Source: CAVQMB01 sp963713445 (GTDB lineage: Bacteria; Pseudomonadota; Gammaproteobacteria; Competibacterales; Competibacteraceae). Taken from it: DNA of 64,000 nt. The DNA is taken from the NCBI GenBank assembly GCA_963713445.1, contig CAVQMB010000019.1, forward strand, positions 5,727-69,726. Reading direction: 5' to 3'. Shown here in pieces: positions 53,147 through 63,087 of this stretch. Position 1 is the stretch's first letter, and each line of letters starts with the position of its first letter. Below the pieces are notes generated by a model that was not told the origin of the DNA, searched no databases, and worked only from the letters and a program-made list of their open reading frames with translations. The position numbers and the translations under genes were made by a program.

Positions 53147-55490
53147 ATGGTATTCCGCACGGTCGCTGTTCTCGGAGCCGGCCATCTTGGGCCTCAAATC
53201 GCCGCTCATCTGGCCAATGCCGATCTCGACGTGTTGTTGTTCGACATGGCTGCGGAGGGTGGCGATCCCGCGCGCGAAGTGCGCCTCGCCATCGCCCGTA
53301 TGGCTCACTGTGAGCCGTTGCCGCTGGCGACTGCCGACGTGGTCCACCGGATTACTCCGGCCACCTATCAGCATGATCTGCGGCGCCTGGCCGCCTGCGA
53401 TCTGGTGATCGAGGCCGTAGGCGAAAGTGCTGATGCCAAGCAAGGACTGCTGGCGCGGCTCGCACCTCATCTGGGATGCCGGGCGGTTCTGGTGACCACC
53501 ACGGCTGAATTCACCGTGGCGGAACTCGCGCTGGCGTTGCCCGAGTCGTGGCGGGCGCGTTTCTGCGGTGTTCAGTTTTTCGCCCCGGTGCGCTATCAGT
53601 CGCTGGTGGAACTTGTCGCTGGACCGGACACCGACCTGCGAGTGGTGGACGCTCTGGAAACATTTGCAGTGCAGACGCTGGGAAAGGGCGTGGTGCACAG
53701 CAAGGACCAGCCCGGATTCGCCGTCAACCGGCTCGCCAAGGTAGTGCTGGCGCTGGCCTGTCATCACGCTGACCGTCTTGGTTTGGCACCGGACGTCACC
53801 GACCATCTAGTGAGTGCCGTTATGGGTACGCCGGCACGCCCGGTGTTCGGGATGATCGACCGGCTCGGACGTGCCAGCCTGGCTACCAGTCTGACGCGGC
53901 TCGCACGGTGCCTGGAGGATGATCCGTGGCTGACCCGGCTGGGGTTGCCGACCTGGCTGACCGAATCGGTTACGCTTGGCAACGGGCCGATTTATCGACA
54001 GGCCGGCGAGCGCCAGCTGGTGTTCGATCCCCAGGCCGACGATTTCCGATCGATCCGGCTCGGGCCGTCCGCCGCAATTCACGAGCTGCTTGATCCCCAT
54101 CGGCCGGTGGCAATGTGGGCGGGTTTGCATGACAGTCTGCTGCCGGGCGCGCGCTTCCTGGTGGCCTGGCTGCGGGATGTGTTGCACTACAGCGCATACT
54201 GTCTGGAATCAGCGGTACGCAATGCCCGGGAGATCGATCTGGCGTTGCGGTGGAGTTTAGGCTGGGCACGGGGGCCGCTGGAGCTGTGGCAGCTGCTGGG
54301 CTGGCGGGACACGGCGACCGATCTGCGCCGGGCCATTGCGGCAGGACAGACCTTAACGTCATGGGAATTGCCTGACTGGGTATCCCGTGTCCGCGAAGTG
54401 TATAGCGAGCGTGGCGCCTACAGTCCATTAAGCGGTCGCTATGCAGCGCTGCCGTTGCAGTCTGTATATCGCCGGTGGCTGCGGCCACCGGCACCGCTTG
54501 GCGCGGGCGCCGAAGCGGGCCGGCAGCCGCTGTTCGAGGCTGCCGGCCTCAGTCTTCGCGATGGTGGCGAGGCCATTGGGGTGCTCGACCTGCCGGTGAC
54601 GCCCGACACATTCGACGATGATGCGTTGGTCGTAATGGCTGAGGCGTTAAGTATCGCCCGGAGCCATTATCACGGCCTGGTGCTGCATTATCCGTGTCCT
54701 TGGCCGGCGACCAGGCCCGCTCTACTGGACCGGCTGCTGATGCACCGGCAACCAGCTGCAAGGTCGGAATGGCTGCTGCGGCTGCAAGAAGTGGTGTTAC
54801 TGTTGCGGCAGTTGCCGATACCAGTGGTCGCCGCTGTGCGCGGGCATCTGGTGGGGTTTGGTTTCGAACTGGCCCAGCATTGTGATCGCATAGTGGCGGG
54901 CCTGGAAAGCTATCTGAGTCCGGCCAATCCCCGGCTCGGTTTTCCGGTGGCCGGCGGGAGCGTGGCAATGGCCTGCCGGGTGGCTTCCGTCATGGGCGCG
55001 CCGGAGGGTGGGAGCGCTGATTGCCCGTTATGCCTGCCTGATCGGTCGCGGCCGGGTTAGCGGTAGTGCGCTGGAAGCGCGTCAGCTCGCATTGCTGCGG
55101 CCGGCTGATCCGGTGGTGTTCAATTCCTATGAACTGCTGTACGTGGCCAGGGCGCAGGCCCGGGCACTGGTCGACAGCGGTTATCGACCGCCACCCGAGG
55201 GTTTGTGCGTGGCAGGGCGGCAGGTGGCCGGCGAGGTACATGCTGTGCTCGCCCGGGAATATGACGCTGGGGTTTTGACCGCGCCGGAATATCGCCGGGC
55301 CCGGCGTGCTGGCACGGTGTTATGCGGTGGGGCAGTGGCAACCGGCTCATGGCTGGCGGTACGTGAAATGCTGACGCTAGAGCATGAAGCGGTTCTGGAA
55401 CTGCTGGCCGGCAACCTGGACGATCCGGTGCCGGTGGTGTCTGATGAGCATGGTGGCATGAGGCTGGCGGGCATCGTTCGAGGGTCGTGA
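53147..55490 (+). CDS. FadN-like 3-hydroxyacyl-CoA dehydrogenase/enoyl-CoA hydratase homologue, degenerate active sites, frameshifted
   Basis: About 780 residues after one indel near 55010-55020 (GGGTGGG run). The N-terminal Rossmann motif is VAVLGAGHLGPQIAAHLANA; two HAD C-terminal-type domains follow (VVHSKDQPGFAVNRLAKVVL); then a crotonase domain (IPVVAAVRGHLVGFGFELAQ), in the FadN/YusL order. Key residues are altered. The catalytic His motif, normally HFFNP, reads VQFFAPVRYQSLVELV (His to Gln, Asn to Ala). The usual SNTS segment reads VTTTAEF. In the crotonase part the VEVGVGL segment with the general-base Glu reads ANPRLGF. A paralogue that binds acyl-CoA without normal chemistry is plausible; no thiolase gene is adjacent. 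Confidence 0.82.
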
Positions 55491-55588
55491 GGCAACCCGC
55501 CACGGCCGGCGGCAGCGCTTGGCGGTTCCGACAATGCCACCTACTGTTTTAATATACTTCGTTTTGGAACCAGGGGCGTACATTACCT

Positions 55589-56687
55589 ATGCAGGAACTT
55601 AATCCGTACTTCCAACAGATCGAGGATCTGCAAGGGCGCATCGAGGCCCTGAGGGGGTATCTTTGACTACGAAGGCAAGCGTGAGCGCCTGACTGAGGTC
55701 CAGCGCGAGCTGGAACAACCGGATATCTGGAACGATCCCGAGCGTGCCCAGACTCTTGGCAAAGAGCGCTCCCAGCTGGAGGGCGTGGTGCTCATGCTCG
55801 AGCATCTTGGCCAGGGGTTGGCCGATGCCGCGGAGTTGCTGGAACTGGCGGGCGCGGAAGCGGATGCCGCGGCGACCGATGAGGTCGTTGCCGATCTGGC
55901 GGGTTATCAGAAGCAGGTGGAGGACCTCGAGTTCCGCCGCATGTTCGCCGGCGAGACCGATGCCTGCAATGCCTTTCTCGATATTCAGGCGGGTTCGGGT
56001 GGTACCGAGGCTCAGGACTGGGCTGACATGCTACTGCGGATGTACCTGCGTTGGGCCGAGGAGCACGGGTTCAAGACCGAGTTAATCGAGGCCTCCCCGG
56101 GTGAAGTGGCCGGTATAAAGAGTGCGACGGTCCGGCTCGAAGGTGGTTACGCCTACGGCTGGTTACGGACCGAGACTGGCGTGCACCGGCTGGTGCGTAA
56201 ATCGCCGTTTGATTCCGGCAACCGGCGTCATACCTCGTTTGCGGCTGTGTTCGTGTCGCCCGAGATCGACGATGAAATTGCGATCGACATCAATCCGGCC
56301 GACCTGCGGGTGGATGTCTATCGTGCCTCGGGCGCGGGTGGACAACACGTCAACCGGACCGAGTCGGCGGTGCGTATTACTCATCTGCCGACCGGGGCGG
56401 TGGTGCAGTGTCAGAATGACCGTTCTCAGCACAAAAACCGCGCCACCGCCATGAAGCAGCTCAAGGCCAAGCTCTACGAGCTGGAACTGCAGAAGCGCCG
56501 TGTCGAGGCCGATAAACTCGAAGAGACCAAGGCTGATATTGGCTGGGGAAGCCAGATCCGGTCCTATGTGCTGGATCAGTCCAGAATCAAGGATCTGCGT
56601 ACCGGGGTGGAGATCAGCAATACCCAGGCGGTGCTCGACGGCGGTCTGGATAAGTTCATCGAGGCCAGCCTTAAAAGCGGCCTGTAA
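55589..56687 (+). CDS. prfB: Peptide chain release factor 2, programmed +1 frameshift
   Basis: Terminates translation at UGA and UAA. ATG 55589 begins a 25-codon frame (MQELNPYFQQIEDL to LRGYL) that stops at TGA 55664-55666. A +1 shift continues DYEGKRERLTEVQRELEQ for 340 more residues, 365 in total as in E. coli. Stop-codon recognition motif SPF is in RKSPFDSGNRRHTSF; the peptidyl-transferase GGQ is in GAGGQHVNRTESAVRI. Production is autoregulated by RF2 level. Confidence 0.97.
55651..55667 (+). promoter_or_regulatory. RF2 programmed frameshift site
   Basis: AGGGGGTATCTTTGAC: an internal Shine-Dalgarno-like AGGGGG, three bases, then the slippery CTT before TGA and C. This is the arrangement of the E. 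coli prfB site. When RF2 is scarce, ribosomes slip +1 from CUU to UUU and read on. Confidence 0.97.
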
Positions 56688-56750
56688 GCTACCGGCGTCG
56701 TCCAGGCGGCCCGATCCGACAGTGCCCGCATTGTATACGCGCGGCGCAAA

Positions 56751-56778
56751 GCGAGAGTTTTGATGCGAGAGTTTTGAT
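56751..56778 (+). repeat. 14-bp tandem duplication over the lysS start, with MREF mini-ORF
   Basis: GCGAGAGTTTTGAT occurs twice head to tail (56751-56764, 56765-56778). The duplication creates an extra ATG (56763) opening a four-codon ORF MREF, whose TGA (56775-56777) overlaps the lysS ATG (56777). It may couple or tune lysS translation, or be recent slippage. Confidence 0.75.
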
Positions 56779-58264
56779 GCCAGAACAGCAATATGATGAC
56801 AACAAGCTTATTGCCGAGCGCCGTGCGAAGCTGACCCAGTTGCGTCGCAACGGCAATGCGTTTCCTAATGGTTTTCGCCGTGATAGCCTGGCCGGCGCTC
56901 TGCAGGAACGCTTTGGTGACAAGGACAAGGCTGAACTAGCCGACCAGGGGCAGCACGTTGCTGTGGCAGGTCGGATCATGGCTCGGCGGGGCCCTTTCCT
57001 GGTGCTTCAGGACATGTCCGGCCAGATCCAGGCCTATGTCGACCGCAAAGCGTTGCCGGCCGAGCTGGCGGCGGCCATCAAGGGTTGGGATCTGGGTGAT
57101 ATCGTCGGCGTGCAGGGCATACTCAGCAAATCTGACAAAGGCAGCTTGTACGTCAATATCGAGCGGGCCGAGCTACTGACCAAGGCGTTGCGGCCCCTGC
57201 CGGAGAAATATCACGGACTGGCCGACCAGGAGCTGCGCTATCGGCAGCGCTACGTGGATCTGATCGTTAACCCGGAGACCCGGCGCACGTTCCGTATCCG
57301 CAGTGCGGTGATCGACCACATTCGAGGCTATTTCAATCAGATCGGTTTCCTGGAAGTTGAGACGCCGATGATGCAGCCGATTCCGGGTGGTGCGGTGGCG
57401 AGGCCGTTCATGACCCACCACAACGCTCTGGACATGGCGCTGTATCTGCGTATCGCGCCGGAGCTTTATCTGAAACGGCTGGTGGTGGGCGGGTTCGAAA
57501 AAGTGTTCGAAATCAACCGCAACTTCCGCAACGAAGGCCTCTCGACCCGGCATAATCCGGAATTCACCATGCTGGAGTTTTATCAGGCTTATTCGGATTA
57601 TCGCGAACTGATGGAGCTGACCGAAGACCTTTTGCGCGGTATGGCCGCGCGCGTGCTCGGCACTACCCAGGTGGCTTATCAGGGCGAGACGTTCGATTTC
57701 GGTGCGCCGTTCCAGCGGCTGGGTCTGGCCGAGGCCGTGCTACGCTACAACCCGGAGCTCACGCCTGGGGTTTTGGGTGACCTGACTGCAGCGCGCGGGG
57801 TCGCCGAACGGCTCGGTCTGGAGCTGCCGGCCGATGCGGGGTTGGGTACGGTGCAGTTGGCCCTGTTTGAGGAGACGGTTGAGGACAAACTCAGGAATCC
57901 GACCTTCATCACTGCATTCCCGACCGAGGTGTCGCCGTTGTCGCGGCGTAATGAGCAGCGGCCGGACCTGGTTGACCGTTTCGAGCTGTTCATCGGCGGC
58001 CGCGAGATCGCCAACGGTTTCTCGGAGCTCAATGACCCCGAGGATCAGGCTGAGCGTTTCCGGGAACAGGTCGAGGCCCGTGATGCCGGTGACGACGAGG
58101 CCATGTATTACGATGCAGACTACATCCGCGCGCTGGAGTACGGTCTGCCGCCCGCAGCTGGCGAGGGCATTGGGATCGATCGGCTGGTCATGCTGTTCAC
58201 CGATGCACCCTCGATCCGCGATGTCATCCTGTTTCCTCATCTGCGCCCGGAAGCGGATGGCTGA
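56777..58264 (+). CDS. lysS: Lysyl-tRNA synthetase, class II
   Basis: 495 residues from ATG 56777 (MPEQQYDDNKLIAERRAKL). An N-terminal OB-fold anticodon-binding domain (VAVAGRIMARRGPFLVLQDM) precedes class II motif 1 (QIGFLEVETPMMQPIPGGAV), motif 2 (FRNEGLSTRHNPEFTMLEFY) and motif 3 (GEGIGIDRLVMLF). It follows prfB as in E. coli. Confidence 0.97.
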   Translation: MPEQQYDDNKLIAERRAKLTQLRRNGNAFPNGFRRDSLAGALQERFGDKDKAELADQGQHVAVAGRIMARRGPFLVLQDMSGQIQAYVDRKALPAELAAAIKGWDLGDIVGVQGILSKSDKGSLYVNIERAELLTKALRPLPEKYHGLADQELRYRQRYVDLIVNPETRRTFRIRSAVIDHIRGYFNQIGFLEVETPMMQPIPGGAVARPFMTHHNALDMALYLRIAPELYLKRLVVGGFEKVFEINRNFRNEGLSTRHNPEFTMLEFYQAYSDYRELMELTEDLLRGMAARVLGTTQVAYQGETFDFGAPFQRLGLAEAVLRYNPELTPGVLGDLTAARGVAERLGLELPADAGLGTVQLALFEETVEDKLRNPTFITAFPTEVSPLSRRNEQRPDLVDRFELFIGGREIANGFSELNDPEDQAERFREQVEARDAGDDEAMYYDADYIRALEYGLPPAAGEGIGIDRLVMLFTDAPSIRDVILFPHLRPEADG

Positions 58265-58274
58265 TGTTGCCCGC

Positions 58275-59315
58275 TCATGTTAGCGGATACGGTAACGCCA
58301 GCAAGGTGATTGCGGGGCCGGCGATGTTGCCGAGATGCAGCTCTTCGCCGGCCTGTTCACTGGCGATGACGGCCAAGGCTTCGAATCCGCCTTCCGGCGT
58401 TGGTGCGGCCTGAACGATCTGGCCGACGCTTTGTGGGCCACGGGGGTCGCTCACGAAAAGCTCCGTGCCAGGCGCCGGGCAGACATTGGCAGTGAACCGC
58501 AGCCGCTGCATGCGACGCTTCAGCCGGCCCAGATAGCGGGTGCGGGCGATTACTTCCTGGCCCACGTAACAGCCTTTATCGAAGTGCACGCCGCCGAGCA
58601 GATCCAGGTTGACCATCTGTGGTATGAAAGTGTCCTGCGTTGCCGGGAGGATCTCCGGCAGACCGGCCCGCACCTCGCCGAGGTCCCAGGCATCGGTGCC
58701 GACCGCACGGGCCTCGTTCGCGAGCAGCTGCCACAAGCGCCGTGCGGGTTCGAATCGCCCGTGCAGTTCGAACCGCGGTGACGGACCTGGCAGGCGGATG
58801 GCACTGATGCCGTCGGTGTGAATTACGGTATCGGCGGCTGCCGGCGCCCGGCCCATGATGCTGGCCAGTAGCGTTGGGCTGGCGGCGCCGGCGAGGCCCA
58901 GTTGTATCCGCTCGGAGCCAACGTCGCGGAGTTCCACCCGAGCGCGCAGGACGAACATCTGCAGCCGCTGACGAACCGGTGCGGCCAGCGTGGCGGGAAG
59001 GCGCAGATAAAGCGTGTCGTCGCTGGTGCGACTGAGCCGGAGACAGGCCAGCATCCGGCCCTTGGCGTTGCACCATGCTGTCAGCTGGCTGGTGTCGGTT
59101 TTCAGCTGGGCCGTATCGGTAGTCACCTGGCCCTGCAGAAAGTTGTCCGCATCAGGGCCCGTCGCGGCCAGCATGCCGTAGTGGATCAGTGGACAGACGA
59201 TGGTTTCTTCCGCTACGGCGCGCAGTTCGTCATGCGGCTTGCCGAAGTGGCGGATGTGGTCGTTATCAAACCGGGCCCCGGCTTCACTCAGCAAGGTCGA
59301 CCAAGTCGGGTTCAT
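58275..59315 (-). CDS. ygfZ: tRNA-modifying/iron-sulfur folate-binding protein YgfZ
   Basis: 346 residues of the GcvT-like family needed for some Fe-S enzymes, including MiaB in E. coli. The signature KGCYVGQEVIARTRYLGRLK carries the conserved Cys. N-terminal ATGPDADNFLQGQVTTD is also typical. In E. coli ygfZ is divergent from sdhE (ygfY); here the divergent neighbour is a DUF1674 gene leading into sdhCDAB, and sdhE lies at the far end of that operon. Confidence 0.95.
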   Translation of the reverse strand: MNPTWSTLLSEAGARFDNDHIRHFGKPHDELRAVAEETIVCPLIHYGMLAATGPDADNFLQGQVTTDTAQLKTDTSQLTAWCNAKGRMLACLRLSRTSDDTLYLRLPATLAAPVRQRLQMFVLRARVELRDVGSERIQLGLAGAASPTLLASIMGRAPAAADTVIHTDGISAIRLPGPSPRFELHGRFEPARRLWQLLANEARAVGTDAWDLGEVRAGLPEILPATQDTFIPQMVNLDLLGGVHFDKGCYVGQEVIARTRYLGRLKRRMQRLRFTANVCPAPGTELFVSDPRGPQSVGQIVQAAPTPEGGFEALAVIASEQAGEELHLGNIAGPAITLLALPYPLT

Positions 59316-59371
59316 TGGGCTAGCGCACTCCCAGCTGCTTCAGGTATATCCGGCGCGTGGACGGACGTTAA

Positions 59372-59400
59372 TTGCATCACCCCATAAGGCGCCAGATAAT
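59372..59400 (+). promoter_or_regulatory. Candidate promoter of the sdh operon
   Basis: TTGCAT (59372-59377), 17-base spacer, GATAAT (59395-59400, five of six -10 positions). The -35 is weak, so an activator may be needed. The start would be near 59407, just before the DUF1674 gene. Confidence 0.45.
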
Positions 59401-59433
59401 GTCAGAATTTGCCGTTTATCCAGGAGCTTCATG

Positions 59434-59591
59434 ATGGAACAAGAACCTGTCGATGAGCAATGCCCGGATAAGCCGGCGCCTCCCCAGCCTGACCGCGATC
59501 AGATGCATCCTACCGAAGTCGGCGGTCGTAAGGGGCCGGAACCTACCCGCTATGGCGACTGGGAAAAAACGGGCGCTGCATCGATTTTTAG
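59434..59591 (+). CDS. Succinate dehydrogenase assembly factor 4 family (DUF1674), frameshifted
   Basis: Small protein of about 52 residues. The diagnostic block GGRKGPEPTRYGDWEK is intact; family members then end in GRxxDF. Here one base is missing in the A6 run near 59568-59573: restoring an A gives NGRCIDF and a TAG at 59589-59591. AGGAG sits seven bases before ATG 59434. Mitochondrial SDHAF4 binds flavinylated SdhA and promotes its assembly with SdhB. It is the first gene of the sdh operon here. Confidence 0.82.
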
Positions 59592-59680
59592 CTTGTGCAA
59601 TGCAACATGCTAAACTGCCGGCCTGGCTGCTAAATCGCAACCCCCTACAGCAATAAAGACTGAATCGAGAGGTGGAATTC

Positions 59681-60058
59681 ATGGCAACGGACAGACGTCC
59701 ACTGTCGCCCCATCTGCAGGTATACAGGCCTCAGCTGACCTCGGTGCTTTCAATCCTGCACCGTGCCACAGGGATCGCGCTCGCGGCCGGAACGCTGCTG
59801 CTGAGTTACTGGCTGGCGGCGCTGGCGACGGGACCACAAAGCTATGCTACCGCGCAATTGCTGCTGGGCTCCAAGCTGGGGCTGCTGCTGCTGTTTCTGT
59901 GGTCCTGGGCGCTGTTCTATCACCTGTGCAACGGCATTCGGCACCTGTGCTGGGATGCTGGTTACGGTTTCGACATTGCTTCGGTCAACAAATCCGGCAA
60001 AGCCGTGGTAATTGCCTCGACGGTGCTGACTTTCCTGTTCTGGCTGATCATCGGATAA
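59681..60058 (+). CDS. sdhC: Succinate dehydrogenase cytochrome b556 subunit
   Basis: 125 residues, three membrane helices. RPLSPHLQVYRPQLTSVLSI, LHRATGIALAAGTLLLSY and FYHLCNGIRHLCWDAGYGF include the haem His and quinone-site Ser/Arg region. ATG 59681, after GAGAGGTGG. Membrane anchor of complex II. Confidence 0.96.
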   Translation: MATDRRPLSPHLQVYRPQLTSVLSILHRATGIALAAGTLLLSYWLAALATGPQSYATAQLLLGSKLGLLLLFLWSWALFYHLCNGIRHLCWDAGYGFDIASVNKSGKAVVIASTVLTFLFWLIIG

Positions 60059-60070
60059 AGGAGCAGCGCG

Positions 60071-60475
60071 ATGGGTTTACGTTCCCCGCTGGCCCGGGTG
60101 CGAGGGCTGGGTTCCGCCAAAGAGGGCGTCGCGTCACTGGTGGGCTCAGCGTGTGACCGCGCTGGCGCTGGTCCCGCTGGTGTTGTGGTTTCTGATTGTG
60201 CTGATGGGGCTGGTGCACAGCGACCGCGCCATGGCGCTGCTTTGGTTCGGTTCACCGATCCACAGCGCCTTGATGATCCTGTTGCTGGGGTGTCTGTTCT
60301 ACCATGCAATGCTGGGTCTTCAGGTGGTGATCGAGGACTACGTGCACGGTGAGGGTGCCAAGCAATCACTTTGCTGGCGATGAAATTCATTTTAGTACTG
60401 TGCGGGGCGATTGCGCTGATGTCGGTGCTGCGCCTGGCGTTTCTTGCCGTGCTGCGCACCACGTCCGGAGGCTGA
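60071..60475 (+). CDS. sdhD: Succinate dehydrogenase membrane anchor, frameshifted twice
   Basis: Three reading frames must be joined. MGLRSPLARVRGLGSAKEGV is followed, after an extra T near 60132, by HWWAQRVTALALVPLVLWFL. LGLQVVIEDYVHGEGAK is followed, after an indel near 60364, by ITLLAMKFILVLCGAIALMS and the end SGG at TGA 60473-60475. VIEDYVHGE with haem-region His is the family signature. Total about 134 residues, normal for SdhD with three helices. Confidence 0.9.
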
Positions 60476-60480
60476 GTTAG

Positions 60481-62280
60481 ATGGCTGCCTATGATTCATC
60501 GAACACAACTACGACGTGGTGGTCGTCGGCGCCGGCGGCGCCGGGCTGCGCGCGACTTTCGGCATGGCCGACAAGGGCCTGAAGACCGCCTGCGTCACCA
60601 AGGTCTTCCCGACCCGCAGCCACACGGTGGCGGCGCAGGGCGGCATGTCGGCCGCGCTGGGCAACATGGGGCCCGACGACTGGCGCTGGCACATGTACGA
60701 CACGGTCAAGGGTTCGGACTGGCTGGGCGACCAGGACGCCATCGAGTACATGTGCCGCGAAGCGCATCCCGGCGGTGATCGAGCTTGAACACTACGGCGT
60801 GCCGTTCTCGCGCACCGATCGAAGGCAACATCTACCAGCGGCCGTTCGGCGGCATGACCACCGAATTCGGCGAGGGTACCGCCCAGCGCACCTGCGCGGC
60901 GGCCGACCGCACCGGCCATGCCATGCTCCACACCCTCTACCAGCAGTCGCTCAAGCACAAAGCCGAATTCTTCGTCGAGTATTTCGCGATCGACCTGATC
61001 ATGGACGACGATGGCGTCTGTCGCGGGGTGTTGGCCTGGGACCTGGCGGAGGGCAAACTGCACTGCGTTCCGGGCCCAGGCAATACTGGCCACCGGTGGC
61101 TACGGCCGCACGTTCTTCTCCTGCACCTCGGCGCATACCTGCACCGGGCGACGGCAAGGGCATGGTGCTGCGCGCCGGACTGCCGCTGCAGGACATGGAA
61201 TTCATCCAGTTCCATCCCACCGGCATTTACGGCGCGGGTTGCCTGATCACCGAAGGTGCGCGCGGCGAGGGCGGTTACCTGACAAACAGCGACGGCGAAC
61301 GTTTCATGGAGCGCTATGCGCCGAATGCCAAGGACCTGGCTTCGCGCGACGTGGTCAGCCGCGCCATGACGATCGAGATTCGCGAGGGCCGCGGCGTCGG
61401 TCCGCAGGAAGGACCACATCCACCTCATCTCGAACACCTGGGCCGGAGGTGCATCCACGAACGGCTGCCGGGTATAGCCGAAACCGCACGCATTTTCGCC
61501 GGTGTCGATGTCGACCAAGGAGCCGATCCCGGTGCTGCCCACGGCACACTACAACATGGGCGGCATCCCGACCAACCACAACGGCGAAGTGGTCACCCGT
61601 CAAGGACGGCGAACCGGACACCGTGGTTCCCGGGCTGATGGCGATAGGCGAGGCGGCCTGTGTGTCGGTGCACGGCGCCAACCGCCTGGGCTCGAATTCA
61701 CTGCTGGATATGGTGGTCTTCGGACGCGCCGCTGCCAACGGTGCGGCGCAACTGATCGAGCCGGGCCGAGACGCTGGCCCAAGCGCCGATGCGGCCAGCG
61801 TCGAGCAGGTGCTGGAGCGGTTCGACCGGCTGCGCCATGCCAAGGGTGGCCATGCCGACGGCGGAAATCCGGACCTGCAATGCAACGCACCATGCAGCGC
61901 CATGCGGCGGTATTCCGGACCGGTCGACTCGATGGCCGAGGGCATCGACAAGCTCGACAAAGTGTGCGGATCGTTCGACGACGTCCAGGTCACCGACCGC
62001 TCGTATGGTATGGAACTCGGACCTGGTCGAGACCCTGGAACTGGACAACCTGCTGGCGCTGTGCTGTGGTGTCGATTCGTGCGGCCGACAACCGCGACCG
62101 AGAGCCGCGGTGCCCATGCCCGCGAGGACTATCCCCGAGCGCGACGACGAGAACTGGATGAAACACACTCTGGCTTGGTTGAACGGTGACGGCGATGTCC
62201 GCATCGACTACCGGCCCGTTCACAGCTACACGCTCACCGACGAGGTCGAGCACTTCCCGCCCAAGAAGCGGGTGTATTGA
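60481..62280 (+). CDS. sdhA: Succinate dehydrogenase flavoprotein subunit, disrupted by many indels
   Basis: The complete SdhA sequence can be followed across frames: NYDVVVVGAGGAGLRATFGM, KVFPTRSHTVAAQGGMSAAL (His for covalent FAD), ELEHYGVPFSRTD, IYQRPFGGMTTEFGEGTAQR, ILATGGYGRTFFSCTSAHTC, FIQFHPTGIYGAGCLITEGA, YNMGGIPTNHNGEVVT, ANRLGSNSLLDMVVFGRAAA and ERDDENWMKHTLAW. Frame changes fall near 60500, 60768, 60822, 61066, 61146, 61408, 61430-61452, 61515, 61602, 61880-61918, 62010 and 62060-62140. The first 250 bases are almost wholly G/C at third positions, unlike sdhC. As given it encodes no functional protein; probable cause is poor or chimeric consensus. Confidence 0.92.
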
Positions 62281-62306
62281 ACTCGAGACTGAGGCTGAAC
62301 GCGACC

Positions 62307-63087
62307 ATGGCGCAATTCAGGCTTCCTGCCAAATTCCAAGATTCGCAAGGGCAGACTGCATCGGCACCCAGTGCGGCCAAGAACACCCGTGAGTTCCGGG
62401 TCTATCGCTACGATCCGGATACCGGTGAGAATCCGCGGGTCGATACTTATGTGGTCGACATGGACAAGTTGCGGCCCGATGGTGCTGGACGCGCTGATCA
62501 AGATCAAGAACGAAATCGATCCCACGCTGACTTTCCGCCGCTCCTGTCGCGAAGGGATTTGCGGGTCGTGCGCGATGAATATCGATGGCACCAACACGCT
62601 GGCCTGCACCAAATCGCGCGGGGATGTCGAAGGGGAGGTCAAGGTCTATCCGCTGCCGCATATGCCGGTGGTCAAGGACCTGGTGCCGGACCTGACGCAT
62701 TTCTATGCCCAGTACGCGTCGATCAGGCCCTGGCTGCAAGCGGAGACGCCGCCGCCACCGGATCGAGAGCGGCTGCAGTCCAAGGAAGAACGGGAACAGC
62801 TTGACGGCCTCTACGAGTGCATTCTGTGCGCCTGCTGCTCCACCAGTTGCCCGAGCTACTGGTGGAACAGCGAGCGCTATCTGGGGCCGGCTATCCTGTT
62901 GCAGGCTTATCGCTGGATCGTCGACAGCCGCGACGAGCACACGGGAGAACGGCTGGATGCGGTGGAGGACCCCTTTCGTCTGTATCGCTGCCACACCATA
63001 ATGAACTGTACGCGAACCTGTCCCAAGGGACTGAACCCGGCGCAGGCTATCGGTGAAATCAAAAAACTGATGGTGGATCGACGGTGA
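62307..63087 (+). CDS. sdhB: Succinate dehydrogenase iron-sulfur subunit, one frameshift
   Basis: About 260 residues. EFRVYRYDPDTGENPRVDTY and DMDKL in the first frame, then, after an extra base near 62472, GPMVLDALIKIKNEIDPTLT. Three clusters are visible: 2Fe-2S SCREGICGSCAMNIDGTNTL, then CILCACCSTSCPSYWWNSE and CHTIMNCTRTCPKGLNPAQA. Links the flavin to the membrane quinone site. Overlaps sdhE by four bases. Confidence 0.94.

Noticed and set aside
55664..55666. In-frame TGA as a selenocysteine codon, given selD in the window
   Set aside because: The AGGGGG-N3-CTT-TGA-C context and RF2 protein identity show the prfB programmed frameshift.
60775..62189. Long open frames inside sdhA with novel-looking translations
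   Set aside because: They are patchworks of SdhA segments and out-of-frame shadow.
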